NCBI GenBank assembly: GCA_030077755.1
Contig: JAQJZZ010000010.1
Coordinates: 5,208,001 to 5,272,000 of the forward strand
Source: Filosporella fistucella
Taxonomy: Eukaryota; Ascomycota; Leotiomycetes; Helotiales
DNA length: 64,000 nucleotides
Reading direction: 5' to 3'
Below the pieces are notes generated by a model that was not told the origin of the DNA, made no database searches, and was given only the letters and a program-made list of their open reading frames with translations. Every line of letters starts with the position of its first letter. Positions within the stretch are counted from its first letter, which is position 1. This document shows, piece by piece, positions 42,647 through 55,520 of the stretch. The position numbers and the translations under genes were made by a program.

Positions 42647-45006
42647 TCACCACCAAAATCCAATCATGCCACTTAGAAACCCTATTCCTATCAATAAAGC
42701 TAATTTCCCCCCTTCGCTCCCATTGCTGACTCGCATGCTGCCGTTTTTCTTCGCAGGGGCAGTTACTGTGGCGGTTATCTGTCCGCCGCCTACTGTCACG
42801 GTACCTATGACAACAACCCCCCTGGAAGCAGTTCCTGTCCCGCTAGCTAGAGATAAGATCTCGTTTCCAACTGTGATTACCCCTCCAGCTGTAAGAGTCT
42901 GTCCGGCTATCTCTAAGGAAGTGAGATCCGGCGTCCTTGTCTCAGTGATAAAACTGCCTGTCAAAGCTGTCAAAGACCCTGAAGGGGACAACGAAATCGG
43001 TTGTCCAGAGATCGTGACGATTCCACCCGGCGTCAGTGTCTGTGAGCCAATCACGAAATTGGATGATACATCTGCAGTGATGATTTGACTGTTTGGCAAT
43101 GTCAAGACAGGAATGTTGGTCGGACCTGGAATTGGTAATGTGATTACGATGCCTGACTGAGTGATAGCTGAGCCAGGGAAGAGAGTCTGAGAGCCGATTA
43201 TAAATCCAGATGCTGAGTTTGCGGTTATGGATGTGCCGCCTATGACGACCACTGCTGGGGTATTGGAAGAAGATGCAGTCGTTTTGGGAGCTGGGTTGAT
43301 GATGATGGCGCCGCCGGTACCGAAGGAGATGTGCTGCCCGTTCACTGTGGCGTCGGAGCCAGGGGTGAGAGTCTGGGTGCCGACCAGAAGGTTGGATGAG
43401 GGGTCAAAGGAGAGAGTTTGGGAGCCAAACAGGATTGGTGGTGAGGGTGTGGTTGTTGGTGGGATGGGTGTGGTAAGTGGGATGTCTGAATTGGGAGTTC
43501 CAGTGGCGGTCCCGGATAGAGGTGATGAGTTCCCCGGGTTGGTTTGTTCGGGTGTTTGGGAGGGTATTGTACCAGGCAGAATCTGGGTAGCTGATTCTGA
43601 TGCAGAGATAGATTGTCCGGGTGCTGTAGTTCCTGGACTGATTTCCCCAGGAGTCGTCGTTGGTGTTGAACCCGGAAGATTTTGAGTTGCTGAATCTTGT
43701 GCCGGGGTACTCTGTCCTGGAAGGTTCTGAGTAGCTGAACCAGGCGCGGGCGTGTTCTGCCCAGGTGTTGAGGATTCAGGGTTGCTTTGCACTGGGGAAA
43801 TGGTTGGAGATGAACCTGGGAGATTTTGGGTTGCTGAAATTTCTCCCGCTCCGGTCTGTACAGGCGGTGAAATACCGGATTCATTTTGAGTAGTGGACTG
43901 AGGCGGTGGCAAGCCCCCAGAGTTTTGGCTTGTTGGTTGCTGTACTGGTGTGATAGATGCTGGTGCGGGTGACTCAATGGTGGTTGGGGCACCGGCCTGA
44001 GTAGGTGACGTGCCTGGGAGTATCTGAGTGACAGTTTCTTGCACAACAGTAGTCTGCCCAGGTGCTTGCACAGCCGATGACTCGGGAAGAAGTGCGGTTT
44101 CCGACTGCTGTGTCGTAGGTGGATTATTGTCTGAAGTGGGTGGTGACCAGTGTTGCGATGATTCTACCGGCGTAGTGCTGCTTCCAACAGGAGTTGTTGA
44201 TGGTGGGACAGTCTGCTGTGTCTGGGCTACAGTCGTGGATATATCAGGGGAAGAGATTGGAGCTGGCGAAGACCCAGGGCTTTGGACAACGGGTGTCTGC
44301 GAAATAGGTACCATCGATGATCCGGGCGTTTTGACTTCGCCTGAATGTGCTTCGATACTTCCGCTAGTTGTGCTGGACTCACTGTTCGCTGGTAGGCCAG
44401 GTGCAGAACTTGTAGTCGAGTGAAAAACGTCGACAGGTGATATAGTAGTGCTCCCCTTTTGGGGGCTCTGAGGCGATTGAAATGCATTGCTGGTCGGCTT
44501 TTCTGATAAACTTTCTTGTACTTTAGTTGACGTAGTGCCTGAGCTTAGAGTTCCAGCAGGTGACACGCTACTTGTAGACACTGGAGGTGGCCCAATATCA
44601 ATACTAGAGGATGTTGACTTTTCGCTCGTTGAAGAACTTGATGTGGAGTGTATTGATGTCGATGTGGAAGATATTATTATTGCTGCAAAAGATTAGCGTT
44701 TGCGAAAAACACATTTGCGCTGAGATCGCAACAAAGGACTAACTTGGAGTTATCGAACTGCTCGACGTCGAGGTTTCAATTGACGACGAGGATGTTGTTG
44801 TCGTTGGTACGGAATGAGAAGTGCTTGTCGTCGAGGTCGTCAATGTTATATTAGAATGCCTCTGAGCAAGAATGATTGCTTCAATACTGTCAGCGAATTT
44901 CCTCTTGGCATACGCTCTGTAACTTACCTCGACGATCAAAAAGATTGTGTGCGGCTGCCCCATGAAGGAGAGCTAAAGCAATCGCAAGACTATTTGGTAC
45001 ATACAT
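42647..45006 (-). CDS. GPI-anchored mucin-like surface protein
   Basis: Signal peptide (MYVPNSLAIALALLHGAAA), a Ser/Thr/Pro-rich stalk of about 400 residues with repeated QNLPGS/TP-type units, then four imperfect modules of the type VIGSQTLTPGG.ITISG.PISL (variants LVGTQTLTPGS, IIGSQTLFPGS), and a C-terminal GPI signal (SNGSEGG then LALLIGIGFLSGMIGFWW). Exons are 45006-44928, 44878-44744 and 44682-42647; phases agree and the product is 749 residues. Heavy O-glycosylation and a cell-wall location are expected. The QTLTPGG modules occur in many fungal surface proteins; their function is unknown. No enzyme domain is seen. It resembles adhesin-type stalks, which is inference only. Confidence 0.85.
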
Positions 45007-46343
45007 AATGGATGAACCTAGGACCGAAAATTCTCAACCCATTGAACAAGTATTAGACATAAACACACATTGAACAAGATTGGACGAGGAAACAATTGGA
45101 AGGAAGATGTACATGAGCAACAACTATATCATATGAGAATCTGTTGGTGCAGGGGCTGAGCTCCGGTTGTGCCTCTCATTCAATATATGCACTGGGGTAG
45201 AGATGGTCTTGACCCCGGATGTGGATCTGGGTGACAGTAAGTTGGAAATGGCTTCAATCCAAGTGCAAGCCACATTGCCATCACAGATCTGATGGTACTA
45301 TACTCTCGTAGGCCCGTATCCACCTCGTGCACCTGATGAATTGGGAAAGGCTTTTCCACTAGGTCCGAGGCCATGATGGGGCGGGCAGTGCTATTCATGA
45401 ATGTTTTCATGATGTTCACGCAAACAAGATGATGTGCGACCCCAAGAGAGGATTTGTGAATCCAAAAATAACAAACTGGCAGACGAAGGATTTAGGAAGA
45501 GTTGTAGTTGCTGCATAATGCTGGTCTGTTTGCTGCGGGTGCGGGGGGGCGTTGCATTTTGTGCACAGCCATCAGTGGAAGATCCAGATGATTCAGCGAA
45601 TAGGAAGGTTATTATAGCCAATTAATTTGGGGTCTTTGAGGCGGAGGGTGAGCACCAACGACTCGCTTAGCATTGATCCATCAGGTCAGTCAGGGCAAGG
45701 GGTCAAGGACAACTACAGCTACCTGCAGCCGGCCCATGCGGCACGACCCTTCCTCACCTTCCATTCCACATCCATTTTCACACATTCCAACATAGAGAAC
45801 TCCTGATATTCTTGGCCAGGCACATCGATCATCAATTATTCATCATCCGGGCGTCTACTACCATTGTCCCCCGATGCTACCTGAATCACACCTGACTTTG
45901 ACTTCGAAAAACAGCTGACAACGTAAATCCCCAGAACGGGGTCTATGAATCTCATCAAAATGCTCCATAGCTCGCGAATCACATCAGAGCTGAATACAAA
46001 GATCTGACAGCTATATCCTAATCAGGAATGCTAACGTGTTTCTCACGCAATGTCCCGATTTATTTGCTGACCTACACTTTTTCAAGACATCGACTCGGTT
46101 ATGGCGTTTGTTATCCACTTGCAGTACGGCCGAGTTGGTTGCATGCAATTGTTTTAATACATCCAGAAAGTCCCCAAATCTATCTCAAACATATTTTGGG
46201 GTACTGTTTCAAAAGTGTGTATTTCCTATTCTGTACCAACTCTCAGTTGGTCGTTTACTGTTCTATTATCAAGTCTCTCATCACTTTCTATTTTGTGTTT
46301 CTTTCTTAATGTTCCTATTACGAATTCATGGAGGTTCCTCGAG
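45007..46343. other. Divergent intergenic region
   Basis: Promoters of the mucin gene and the protease-like gene, two cell-surface proteins transcribed away from each other with 1.3 kb between them. No gene seen. Confidence 0.5.
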
Positions 46344-48419
46344 ATGTTATCTTGGAGAGCCTTACCGGCGTGTACTTTGTTTCATATATTTTCCTTACTA
46401 GCGAAGACAGGGGCGAGTCCAACAGCCGCCTCAAAGGTTGCACAGAGCACTCCTGCGCCACTTGTCATTCCTCCAAGTCAATTCTGTAGGTGTTCCGGTA
46501 GCATGAATGTCAACGTACTGATGCTTCCTAGGGGACGGTAACGATGGACCTGTAAGCTTTTCACTGCCCGGTTCTTGACGACGAAAGATGAATTCCAGTT
46601 TATGCTTCAATGTGCCAGATTGCATCCATCATTATCAGATTGATAGGAAGTTTGCTAACTTTCCAAGTGGTCATCATTCTTCCTGCGAGTAGGGTCACCT
46701 GCTCAAAGCGTGAGAGTTTTGATCTCAACTGCAAGTAACCAGCCTCTGGTTGTCCTTCCCCAAGGCTGCTTTCCAGAAAGTCCGTCAGATTGTCAAGACC
46801 GGCGAGGAGGAGTCTTTCAGACCAATGCCTCTTCAACTTGGTATGCGTCACGTGTCGCATTACAAGAAAAGGCATAGGCTTACAAGTATAGGGCACAGAA
46901 TACTATTACACCAGATGGGATCTTTACTCTTGGTATCGAACAGAACCTCGGTCTATCTGCAAATGCACGATATGGCACCGACACAGTATCGCTGAGTTAT
47001 CTTGGAAGCGGTATGCCTTCGCTGGTCGGTCAAAATGTTGGCGGAATTACAAACCAGGAACTTTTCATGGGTATTTTCGGACTCAATCCGGCAGCCACAA
47101 ATTTCTCTACTTTCAACAACCCTGTCCCGAGTTATATGTCACATCTCAAAACCCAAAATCTGATTCCGTCGCTCTCATATGCATACACTGCAGGAGCACA
47201 ATATCGATTCAACAAAGTCCTCGGAAGCTTGATTTTAGGCGGCTACGATGAATCACTTCTCATCCATAACAACCTGAGTTTTCAATTCGATGCAGACACT
47301 GCCATTGACTTGACCGTCAATATCCAATCTATTACAAGCCGCACAAAAGAGGACAACAAAACGTTAAGCTTCAAACCCTTCCCCGCATTCGTGGACTCTA
47401 CAATACCTTATTTGTATCTCCCTCTCGAGGTTTGTCAAAGGTTCGAGGATGCCTTTGGTATCACATACGATACGACAACTAGTCTCTATCTTGTGAACGA
47501 AACATTGCATACTAGATTGCTCGAACACAATGCCAATATTACATTCACACTCACTAACTCAACTGGCCTCACCACAATCGATATTGTCCTTCCCTACGCA
47601 GCATTCGATCTCCAAATCTCTTGGCCTCTCGTCCAGAACCCAACCCGCTATTTCCCCCTCAAACGCGCAGCAAATAATACTCAAAACACCCTCGGCCGTG
47701 CCTTCTTACAGGAAGCATATCTGATCTCCAACTACGAAACGTCTTCCTTCTCAATTTCTCAGCGTGGATGGGACGCAAATCTAAAACCATCAATCAGAAC
47801 GATTCTCCCGCTCAATGCGATCCTGCCCACAACGCCAAAACATATACCTACACCCACAATCATAGCTTCTTGTCTTTGCGGCGCAGTGTTTATCACAGTA
47901 TTGACAGGTTTCGCAGTCCTGATTTTTCAAAGACAGCGAAGATTGAAACTGTTAGCCTTACATGCCCAATCTCATTCCCCTCGCCTGCATATGCAGAAAC
48001 TAAATACATCTACATCACCCTCGCTCAACGCATTTGACCCCATCTCTCCATTCACAATACAGAAATCAGAATTAGAAGCTCATATCCCCTTTCCCTCTCA
48101 AAATGCGACGAGTGCTCCGCCACATCTAGATAGGGTATCTAGATTCGAGAGTCTAGAACAGAGAGTTAGGAGTGAAGGAGAGATTGTGAGCCCCCTGGGA
48201 AACGATGATTTACGGCCGGTGAGGGGTGTTGGAAGGGGAGGAGTGCATGAGATGGAGGCGAGGGAGCCGGTGGGGTGGGAAATGGAGGGGGAGGGGTGTG
48301 TAGAGAGAGTTGAGAGGGATGGGAGGACGAGTCCGGTGGAGGAGATGTTGCAGAGTGCTATCGATGAGATTTTGAGGACTGGAAGGTGTGGGCAGAGGAA
48401 AGGGGAGAGAAGTCGGTAA
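46344..48419 (+). CDS. Membrane-anchored aspartic-protease-like protein
   Basis: Pepsin-fold (family A1-like) protein with a signal peptide (MLSWRALPACTLFHIFSLLA), an extracellular pepsin-like region at about residues 50-400, a transmembrane helix near 435 (SCLCGAVFITVLTGFAVLIF) and a cytoplasmic tail of about 160 residues. Exons are 46344-46485, 46532-46551 (20 nt), 46668-46840 and 46892-48419, giving 620 residues with consistent phases. The first active-site motif, normally DTGS, reads RVLISTASNQPL, so the catalytic Asp is missing. The second site keeps Asp (AFVDSTIPYLYLP). Peptidase activity is therefore unlikely, and a receptor or binding role is more plausible (inference). Several N-glycosylation sites lie in the outer part. 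Confidence 0.82.
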
Positions 48420-48660
48420 GTTGTTTGGAGTGGGATAGTGATGAGGTTCCAAAATTTCTTACTCAATAGTCGTATGGATTATTAATCGGCTTCACAAGCA
48501 GAACATGTAAAATTCAGTATGGTACCATGCGGAAATATGATATATGACAGCTCTTGCATGTGCATAATGGCGGCGAGAGCCCTTTTCAGAGATTCTCATA
48601 TATCCTCTTTATATTGTAGATCTATAGCACCCACAGCATCTTAGGCTCTATGAAATCTAT

Positions 48661-50244
48661 CTAGTCAGTCTTCTTTCGCTTGTCATTCAACCCTTCGGCC
48701 ACAGCAGAAGCCACATCATCCACAGTCCTCCCCCTCTTTCTGCTTTCCGTGGTCTCTTCGCCCAGCACGGAGTCTTCAGCTACCACCCTGTAGACTTCTG
48801 CTACCGCGTCGAAAATCCCCTTCCCTTGACCTTGAAATCCTAATTAATATTAGCTCCTTTCTTCTCATCTACTATGCTTCTTAAGAAATTGCTTCGAGCC
48901 ACTGCAAAGATTACGTAGCCATTCGCTAAGACGGGAGGGGACATTGATAAAGAAATAGAGAAATTAAAATGAAAATGAAGCACATACCACCATCATCATG
49001 ATGCGTAATCCCAATCTCCTCCATCTCCTTGACCCATCTATAAGCCTTCGGGGGCATACTGATCACACTCCCACTCGCCTTCGCCAGACCAGGTATCCTA
49101 GTACTCATCTCCTTCTGCAATTCCTCCAAAACTCCTAATTGACTGGCAGTAGTAAAAGCTTGAATACACAACGCAGTGAAACCTTTGGTGGTGGTAGCAA
49201 AACAACATTTCAATCCACTTGCCGGCCCAATTTCCGGGGATAAGTGATTGATATTCAGCGTTTCTTGCAAGTGGGCTCCGGAGATCGGGGCAGATGAGAG
49301 GGGATCAGGTCCTGAGAGGGGAATAGAGGGGCGGGACCACGTGTGAGAGGTAGGTGGAAAGGTGGATAGAGAAGTAGGCGGTGCTGCCTCTTGATTGTTT
49401 TCTTTCAATGCTGGAGGACCGCCTATAATGCCACCATCGAGGAATCTGATTTGTGGGTCTGTGGTGTGAAAGAGAGATGCAATGGAGCGAGCTGTTCGAG
49501 GAGAAATGGCGTTGAGATCTAGGTAGTAGAGGGGCGTGGACCTGGCAATAGGAAGGGCGGAGTAGACGTTTATGATTCTTTGAGCAGTTGGGAAGGCGTC
49601 TCGGGGAGGAACGATACAGAGAATATAGTCGGATTCTGTGATGAGTGCTGCGTCTGTTGGAATAGTTTCTATCGAAGCGGAGACGACGCGATCGCGAGTC
49701 TCATCGCTAGAATTTGTTAGTCTTGTGAGATGCAAAAGATGAAATATGGCTTCAATGGAGAAAAGTGATATGATCGAAATTCAACATATCTGCTGACGCC
49801 CATTGCTTAAAACACTCCTACATACTCTGGATGTCCAGTGAACGTGGTATCAGACTCGTATACAGGAGATTGCTAGGGATAGCATACGTGCAAGGCCGAA
49901 GTGACATGCAAGATATTCGTATAGACCCAAGCAGATTTGATATAATTGAGATGATACCGCTTGGTTCCTCCCCACTCTTAACTCCTTCCCGCCCTCAGAG
50001 CCACAACCCACCAATACCAGTTCCAACAATCGAACAGCTTTGCTCGAAAACATCTCATTTCAAAAACAAAATCAAGAAGGAAGGAAGGTGTAACGAGTTC
50101 AAGGTGCCAACCAGCAGAAATCAGAACTAACCTTCTTCCCTCAACATTTGTAACCACTCGATACCCATGAGCTATAAGCAGCTTTGCAATTCCCATTCCC
50201 ATCTCTCCAATGGAGAGAATTCCCACTGTTGCCAATGGAGCCAT
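48661..50244 (-). CDS. 6-phosphogluconate-dehydrogenase-like oxidoreductase
   Basis: NAD-binding dehydrogenase of the 6PGDH/beta-hydroxyacid dehydrogenase superfamily with a C-terminal DUF1932-type domain. The Rossmann motif is VGILSIGEMGMGIAKLL, where the usual third Gly is shifted to GEMGMG. Further landmarks are YILCIVPPRDA, the GG of FLDGGIIGGPP, and SGLKCCFATTTKGF, which carries the likely catalytic Lys. Exons are 50244-50132, 49706-48988 and 48839-48661, phases consistent, 336 residues. The first intron is 425 nt, by far the longest in the window. Substrate unknown. It lies head-to-tail with PRT1, 464 bp downstream of that gene's stop. Confidence 0.85.
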
Positions 50245-50708
50245 TCTGCTCGTCTACTGTTCAACTGCTCTAGGAGTATATCAATACGGATCAAGAGCGA
50301 ATACTGTACTTGGTGGTGTGATTCGTTTGAGGCGATGTCGCAATTAAGGCGTCAACCCGATATTCACGTGATGGGGATGTAAACACCCGGAGGATAATTT
50401 GGGTACCGGTTGAACTATATTGCCATTATGGAGGAGGAAAGCTGGATAAAAGTGAAGGCGCGATAGTTGATCGGAGAAACGTTGTGTAAGCATAGATGGA
50501 GAATATAAAGTCTACGCCTAAAGTATGCCGAGGTCACAGTCATGAACGAGAACATAAGTAAATTGAGATTCCTGTTTATTTCGCTATGCTTTTATCTTCT
50601 ATGCATCTCCCATAGCATCCATAAGCCGGGAATCAAATGCCGAATTAGCAACTCCATCCCAAAAGAAAGGAGACGAAAACTTCTACACTAGAACCAGATT
50701 TGAGTCAC
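50245..50708. other. Intergenic region
   Basis: Promoter of the dehydrogenase and 3' flank of PRT1; nothing else seen. Confidence 0.5.
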
Positions 50709-53031
50709 TTATAAGACAATCTCCTCAGTCTCCTCAAGAACTTCCTCCACAATCTCCTCAATTACTTGGTCTTCAGTGTCATCAGTCTCTGGAATCAAGC
50801 CTTGGGTAGGATCAGCAGGTAAGCCCAAATCTTCACGCTCCATCTTGACCTCTTCCTCCATTTGCTCTCTCCAAGCCAACCACTCATTGAGCAAGCGGCG
50901 TCTGTGCTCCACAACAGCGAGATCAGCAGATGCACCACGATCAACATCTTCTTGTTCGAAGACTTTGCTGTATTCACGGAGGTTCTTGCGAATTGTCTTT
51001 TGCTCCTCTTTGGTGAGTAGAGTCGGAGGTCGTGGACGCCATAGCCATTGCTTGAATTTCTCAACGGGCTCTTCACGGAGCTGCTCACCCTTGAAATCAT
51101 AAAGATGGTAACCATTTTCCATCTGTAAGCCAGGTTAGCGTAAATCAATAACCTGGAGGAGAAACTTACGGCATGCTTCCAGATAGATGCACTAGTAGCT
51201 ACATATCGACCAGTAGGGTCCCAGTCAATATCAGTAACGCCATAATGATCTGCAGTGTTCATAAGAACCAAGTTGGCAGTCAAGTCCTTGTCGCTCTCTG
51301 GCTTGTCACCTTCGAAGTCCATATCAAAGAACTCCATATCGAAGCTTTGTTGTGAATGAACAGTAGCTACAATGACGAAACGACCCTTTGGTGACCAGTA
51401 GATAGCATTACTGTTCTTTTTGTCATATGTGCGGATGTGCTTGAAGTTGCCAACGCCAGCTCCTCTGACTTTTTCTGGGCAGTAGAAGGCAACTGATGTC
51501 TTGGGTGGGACAGCCGATGGCGCAACGACCTCGGCAGTAGTTATGATAACAAATCGGTCTCCCTTTGGTTCCCAGGCAAAGTTTATGACTGTGTCTTTGA
51601 TGGAATCAACGACTTCGACAGGTACACCCTTTTCACGAACTCGGAATATCTCCAAACTGGTAGCTAGAGACTTCTTTGATTTCGAATGCCTGTCGACCTT
51701 CACACACAAGTAATCTGCATTAGATTGCCAGTGAAGCTTTGCATCAGTGACGCTGAAGAGGTTAAGAGTTCTCACAATTTCCTTCGATGGAATGCTCATC
51801 AAACCGACCTTCGCGGGATTGCTACCAATTTCAGGGGTCCAGAAGCAGAAAAGTTGTTCGTAGGTCTTAACTCCTTCTCTATGTGGAGTTGCAGGAGCCC
51901 AGTCAAAGTCCATGACGCCTTCGATCTTAATGGATGTCTTGTCCAAAAGTCCCATGCGAGGAAGCTCATAGACAGAGATCGAGGCACCTTGCGTTAGTCG
52001 TGCAACATACTTGTCATCGGCTGACCATTTGAACGCTGGCCATACAACTTTCCTCTTGATTGGCTGACCTGCCTCGTCATTGCTGGTGCTGGGGAGATCT
52101 ATGTTTGCAAATGAACGAAGTGGCTTGCCGGTCTCGATGTCCCAGATAACATAGTTCTTTCCATCATCATCAACAGAAAGAGCTGGATGTCCCTCTTCAC
52201 CGATAACAATTGGGCGATTTGACCAGGTCGTCAAGTACTTCTCTCCGGGTGAGAAATCCACCAAATTAACAAATGGGTGTGCGAATCGCTTTTGCCGAGT
52301 CCACGATGGACCGCCCCAGAGCTGAACACCCTGTTGATGCATAGATGTGAGATATGTGCCTTGAGGAGACCACTGCACGAAGGATTCAGTCCAGTGTTGT
52401 CGGTCAACGATGCTCTCAGGCGCATCCTTCTCGTTGTTCCAGAGAACCTGTACTCTGTCGTCCTTGTACATCACAAATTGATCTCTTCCACGTCCACTTG
52501 GGTCTGCTAGCCATGATCGTAAATGCTCCTTCTCCTGGAACTCTTCGATCTTAGGTGGAGTGTAATTCTCATCGATACGTCCTTCTCGACCGAATCGTTC
52601 AATATCTGTAAGCTTGTTCACTCTCAAAACGTGCTTCTTGTCAAGGGGAACACCATCCAGCTGCTTGCATGCGGCAAGGGCTTCAGCGGGGGTGGAATAT
52701 TCGACAAATGCAAATCTACGAGATATTAGTGCATGAACGAGAGCCATGGTATGCAACAATACCTCTCTGACTTGCCCTCTTCATTCAATGGCATATGTAT
52801 CGACTCCTCCTTGACCTTTCCTACAGGCTCTAATTTTCTCCGCAAGAATTTGATCAACTTTGGCTTTGTCTCCGCTGTTACTTCTGGCAATCCATCTACT
52901 ACCACAAATGCGTCCAGGCCTTGTTCTAGTTGAACCTCAAATCTCTCTCTCAAATCCGAGAAATCAAGTTCCTCATCCTCATCATAGTCGTCCTCCTCAG
53001 GGTCTGGCAGATGGTCGAAACTCGGCGCCAT
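50709..53031 (-). CDS. prt1: Translation initiation factor eIF3 subunit b
   Basis: Scaffold subunit of the eIF3 complex (yeast PRT1), which binds the 40S ribosome and supports initiation-complex assembly and scanning. An acidic N-terminus precedes an RRM at about residues 40-125 (AFVVVDGLP and [10 protein letters not shown]), then a large beta-propeller region (about 140-610), then a C-terminal helical segment that binds eIF3i/g ([19 protein letters not shown]). Exons are 53031-52763, 52715-51170 and 51122-50709; phases 2 and 0 fit, giving 742 residues, normal for fungi. It ends with a Glu-rich tail. The first intron sits inside the RRM. Start ATG 53031 gives [15 protein letters not shown]. 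It is divergent from CCT2, and co-expression of the two growth genes is plausible. Confidence 0.95.
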
Positions 53032-53664
53032 GATTACGGTTTGGTATGACCTGGCGTATCGATATCTCGTGCGTTTTGTAGTTGCTGTCACGAAGTTCGA
53101 GGTTTTGTGGTTGTGCGAATTTTGCCCCGCTTCAGATGGCTTTTGTCCACACTAATCGGTGCCTTGCGCGGAACGAGCAGAAGCAGGATCTTTTAAATCG
53201 CGTTTCTCCAATAGAACAATTTCTGTTGGTATTGTACAGTTCGAGTCAACTTCTGAGTCAGAAATCGTCCTTGAAATGAAAATGCTCTGAGAAATGGAAA
53301 TAGTTGGCGTCTGGTGTGGGCCGAACTTTAAGCGACACTACCCTTCTCCCTCGAGGTGAGAATGAATTAAAGCGGCATCATATGTTCACCAGATTTCTAG
53401 ACTGATGGGAGGGCATGAAGTTTCAGGGATTTCTCATTGGAAAGTTTAGCCGTCGATACTATCTAGTAGCAATATCTATAGTTATGAGTCAAATTTGAAC
53501 TGTGCAAATGAGATGAATGAGTCATTATAATTATTCATCGAGTATCTCAGCTTCCCCATCTGCAAAGCCTCCCCAGTGCCGCTTTTCCACTCACCGCGAG
53601 GCAGAGCTGTTAGTCGCGAGAAAAATTGGGAGCAACGCGACTTTTGTGAACAAACACCACAACC
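53032..53664. promoter_or_regulatory. Divergent PRT1/CCT2 promoter region
   Basis: 633 bp between the start codons of two genes needed for protein synthesis and folding. No specific site was identified by eye. Confidence 0.4.
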
Positions 53665-55520
53665 ATGGCATCCTTCAACCCAACTCAGATTTTTGATGAT
53701 GGAACTACAGAAGAGAAGGGAGAGAATGCTCGTCTTGCGAGTTTCGTCGGCGCCATCGCAGTTGGTGACCTAGGTTTGTTTGCCTGGCATCTTAGTAGAA
53801 ACCACATACTGACATGTAATAGTGAAGAGCACCCTGGGTAAGAACCACGCCTGAGCGTTAATGTTATAGTACTGATTATCCTAAAGGGCCCAAGGGGATG
53901 GATAAGATTCTGCAGAGTGCCTCAACAGGGGAGATCATGGTATGTCTCTTAAGCATTGTTCTATTCTGAAGCTACCTCGCCCGACTTCTTGCTCTAGAAC
54001 CACGCAAATCCTTCCCCTGGAATCACAGACCATTAACTGACTTTGCTATTAAATTCAGGTCACAAATGATGGTGCTACTATTCTCAAGTCTATAGCTCTC
54101 GACAACGCAGCTGCCAAAGTTCTAGTCAATATCTCCAAAGTTCAAGACGATGAAGTCGGCGATGGAACCACATCAGTTACAGTTTTAGCAGCAGAGCTGT
54201 TACGAGAGGCAGAGAAATTGGTAGACAAAAAGATTCACCCCCAGACAATCATCGAAGGCTACCGAATAGCAAGCCATGCAGCATTAGCCGCGCTCGAAAA
54301 ATCCGCTGTCGACCACAGCCACAACACCGAAGCTTTCAAAAAGGATTTGATAGCTATTGCACGGACGACTCTGAGCTCAAAAGTTCTGTCACAAGATCGA
54401 AATCACTTCGCAGAGCTTGCGTGCGATGCTGTTCTCCGAATGAAGGGTTCCTCCGATCTTAGCCATATCCAGATTATCAAGAAAGCCGGTGGGAAGCTAA
54501 ATGATTCATATCTCGATGAAGGGTTCATTTTGGACAAGAAGATCGGTGTAAACCAGCCAAAACGATTAGAGAAAGCCAAAATTCTGGTGGCTAACACTGC
54601 CATGGATACCGATAAGATCAAGATTTTTGGTGCCCGTGTCAAGGTTGGATCAACTGGAAAGCTCGCTGAACTGGAAAAGGCAGAGAAAGACAAGATGAAG
54701 GCGAAGGTGGATAAAATCAAGGCCCACGGTATCAATTGCTTCATCAACCGGCAACTCATTTACAACTGGCCCGAGCAATTGTTTGCTGATGCTGGGATTA
54801 TGTCTATTGAGCACGCCGACTTCGATGGAATCGAGAGACTGGCGTTGGTAACAGGAGGAGAAATTACGTCGACATTCGATCACCCTGACCAAGTCAAGCT
54901 AGGACACTGTGATCTCATCGAGGAAGTCATCATTGGAGAGGATACACTTATTAAGTTCTCAGGAGTTGCAGCAGGTCAAGCATGTACGATCGTTTTGCGA
55001 GGAGCTACAGAACAACTTCTCGATGAGGCTGAAAGATCGCTTCATGACGCCCTGGCAGTCCTATCACAGACTGTCAAGGAGCCAAGAACAACTCTGGGTG
55101 GCGGTTGTGCAGAGATGGTCATGGCAAAAGCCGTCGAGGGCGCAGCTCTGAAAGTTGACGGCAAGAAGCAACTTGCTGTCGGTGCATTTGCAACTGCGCT
55201 CCGCCAGTTGCCAACTATTCTCGCCGACAATGCAGGTTACGACTCCAGCGATCTCGTGGCCAGACTCCGAACTGCTATCTACGATGGGATGACGACGTAC
55301 GGCCTGGACCTAATGACTCCTGGAGGTGGCATTGCAGACATGCGAGAATTAGGGGTAATTGAGAGCTACAAACTCAAAAAAGCTGTTGTCTCATCGGCCT
55401 CAGAAGCCGCAGAAGTAAGTTTCGCGTTGTTTTAAGGTGTTTATAATTGCTAACTCTGTACAGCTTCTTTTGAGAGTAGACAACATCATTCGTAGTGCAC
55501 CACGGAGAAGGGAGAGATGA
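53665..55520 (+). CDS. cct2: Chaperonin CCT/TRiC subunit beta
   Basis: ATP-driven group II chaperonin subunit that folds actin, tubulin and WD40 proteins in the cytosol. Exons are 53665-53773, 53823-53837, 53887-53939, 54059-55414 and 55464-55520, totalling 1590 nt and 529 residues, normal for CCT2. Family motifs: [38 protein letters not shown] (nucleotide-binding Asp), [19 protein letters not shown] and GGGCAEM. The subunit-specific tail is [15 protein letters not shown]. Exon 2 is only 15 nt and encodes VKSTL together with shared codon bases. All phases agree, so the micro-exon is well supported. Confidence 0.95.

Noticed and set aside
43227..44423. Several long plus-strand ORFs opposite the mucin gene
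   Set aside because: They are antisense shadows of a repetitive Ser/Thr/Pro coding sequence.
49831..50130. 99-codon plus-strand ORF inside the long dehydrogenase intron
   Set aside because: Low-complexity end, no motif, antisense to an intron; no support beyond being open.
53221..53260. GTTCGAGTC resembling a tRNA B box
   Set aside because: The flanking bases cannot form a T-arm and no acceptor stem is found.
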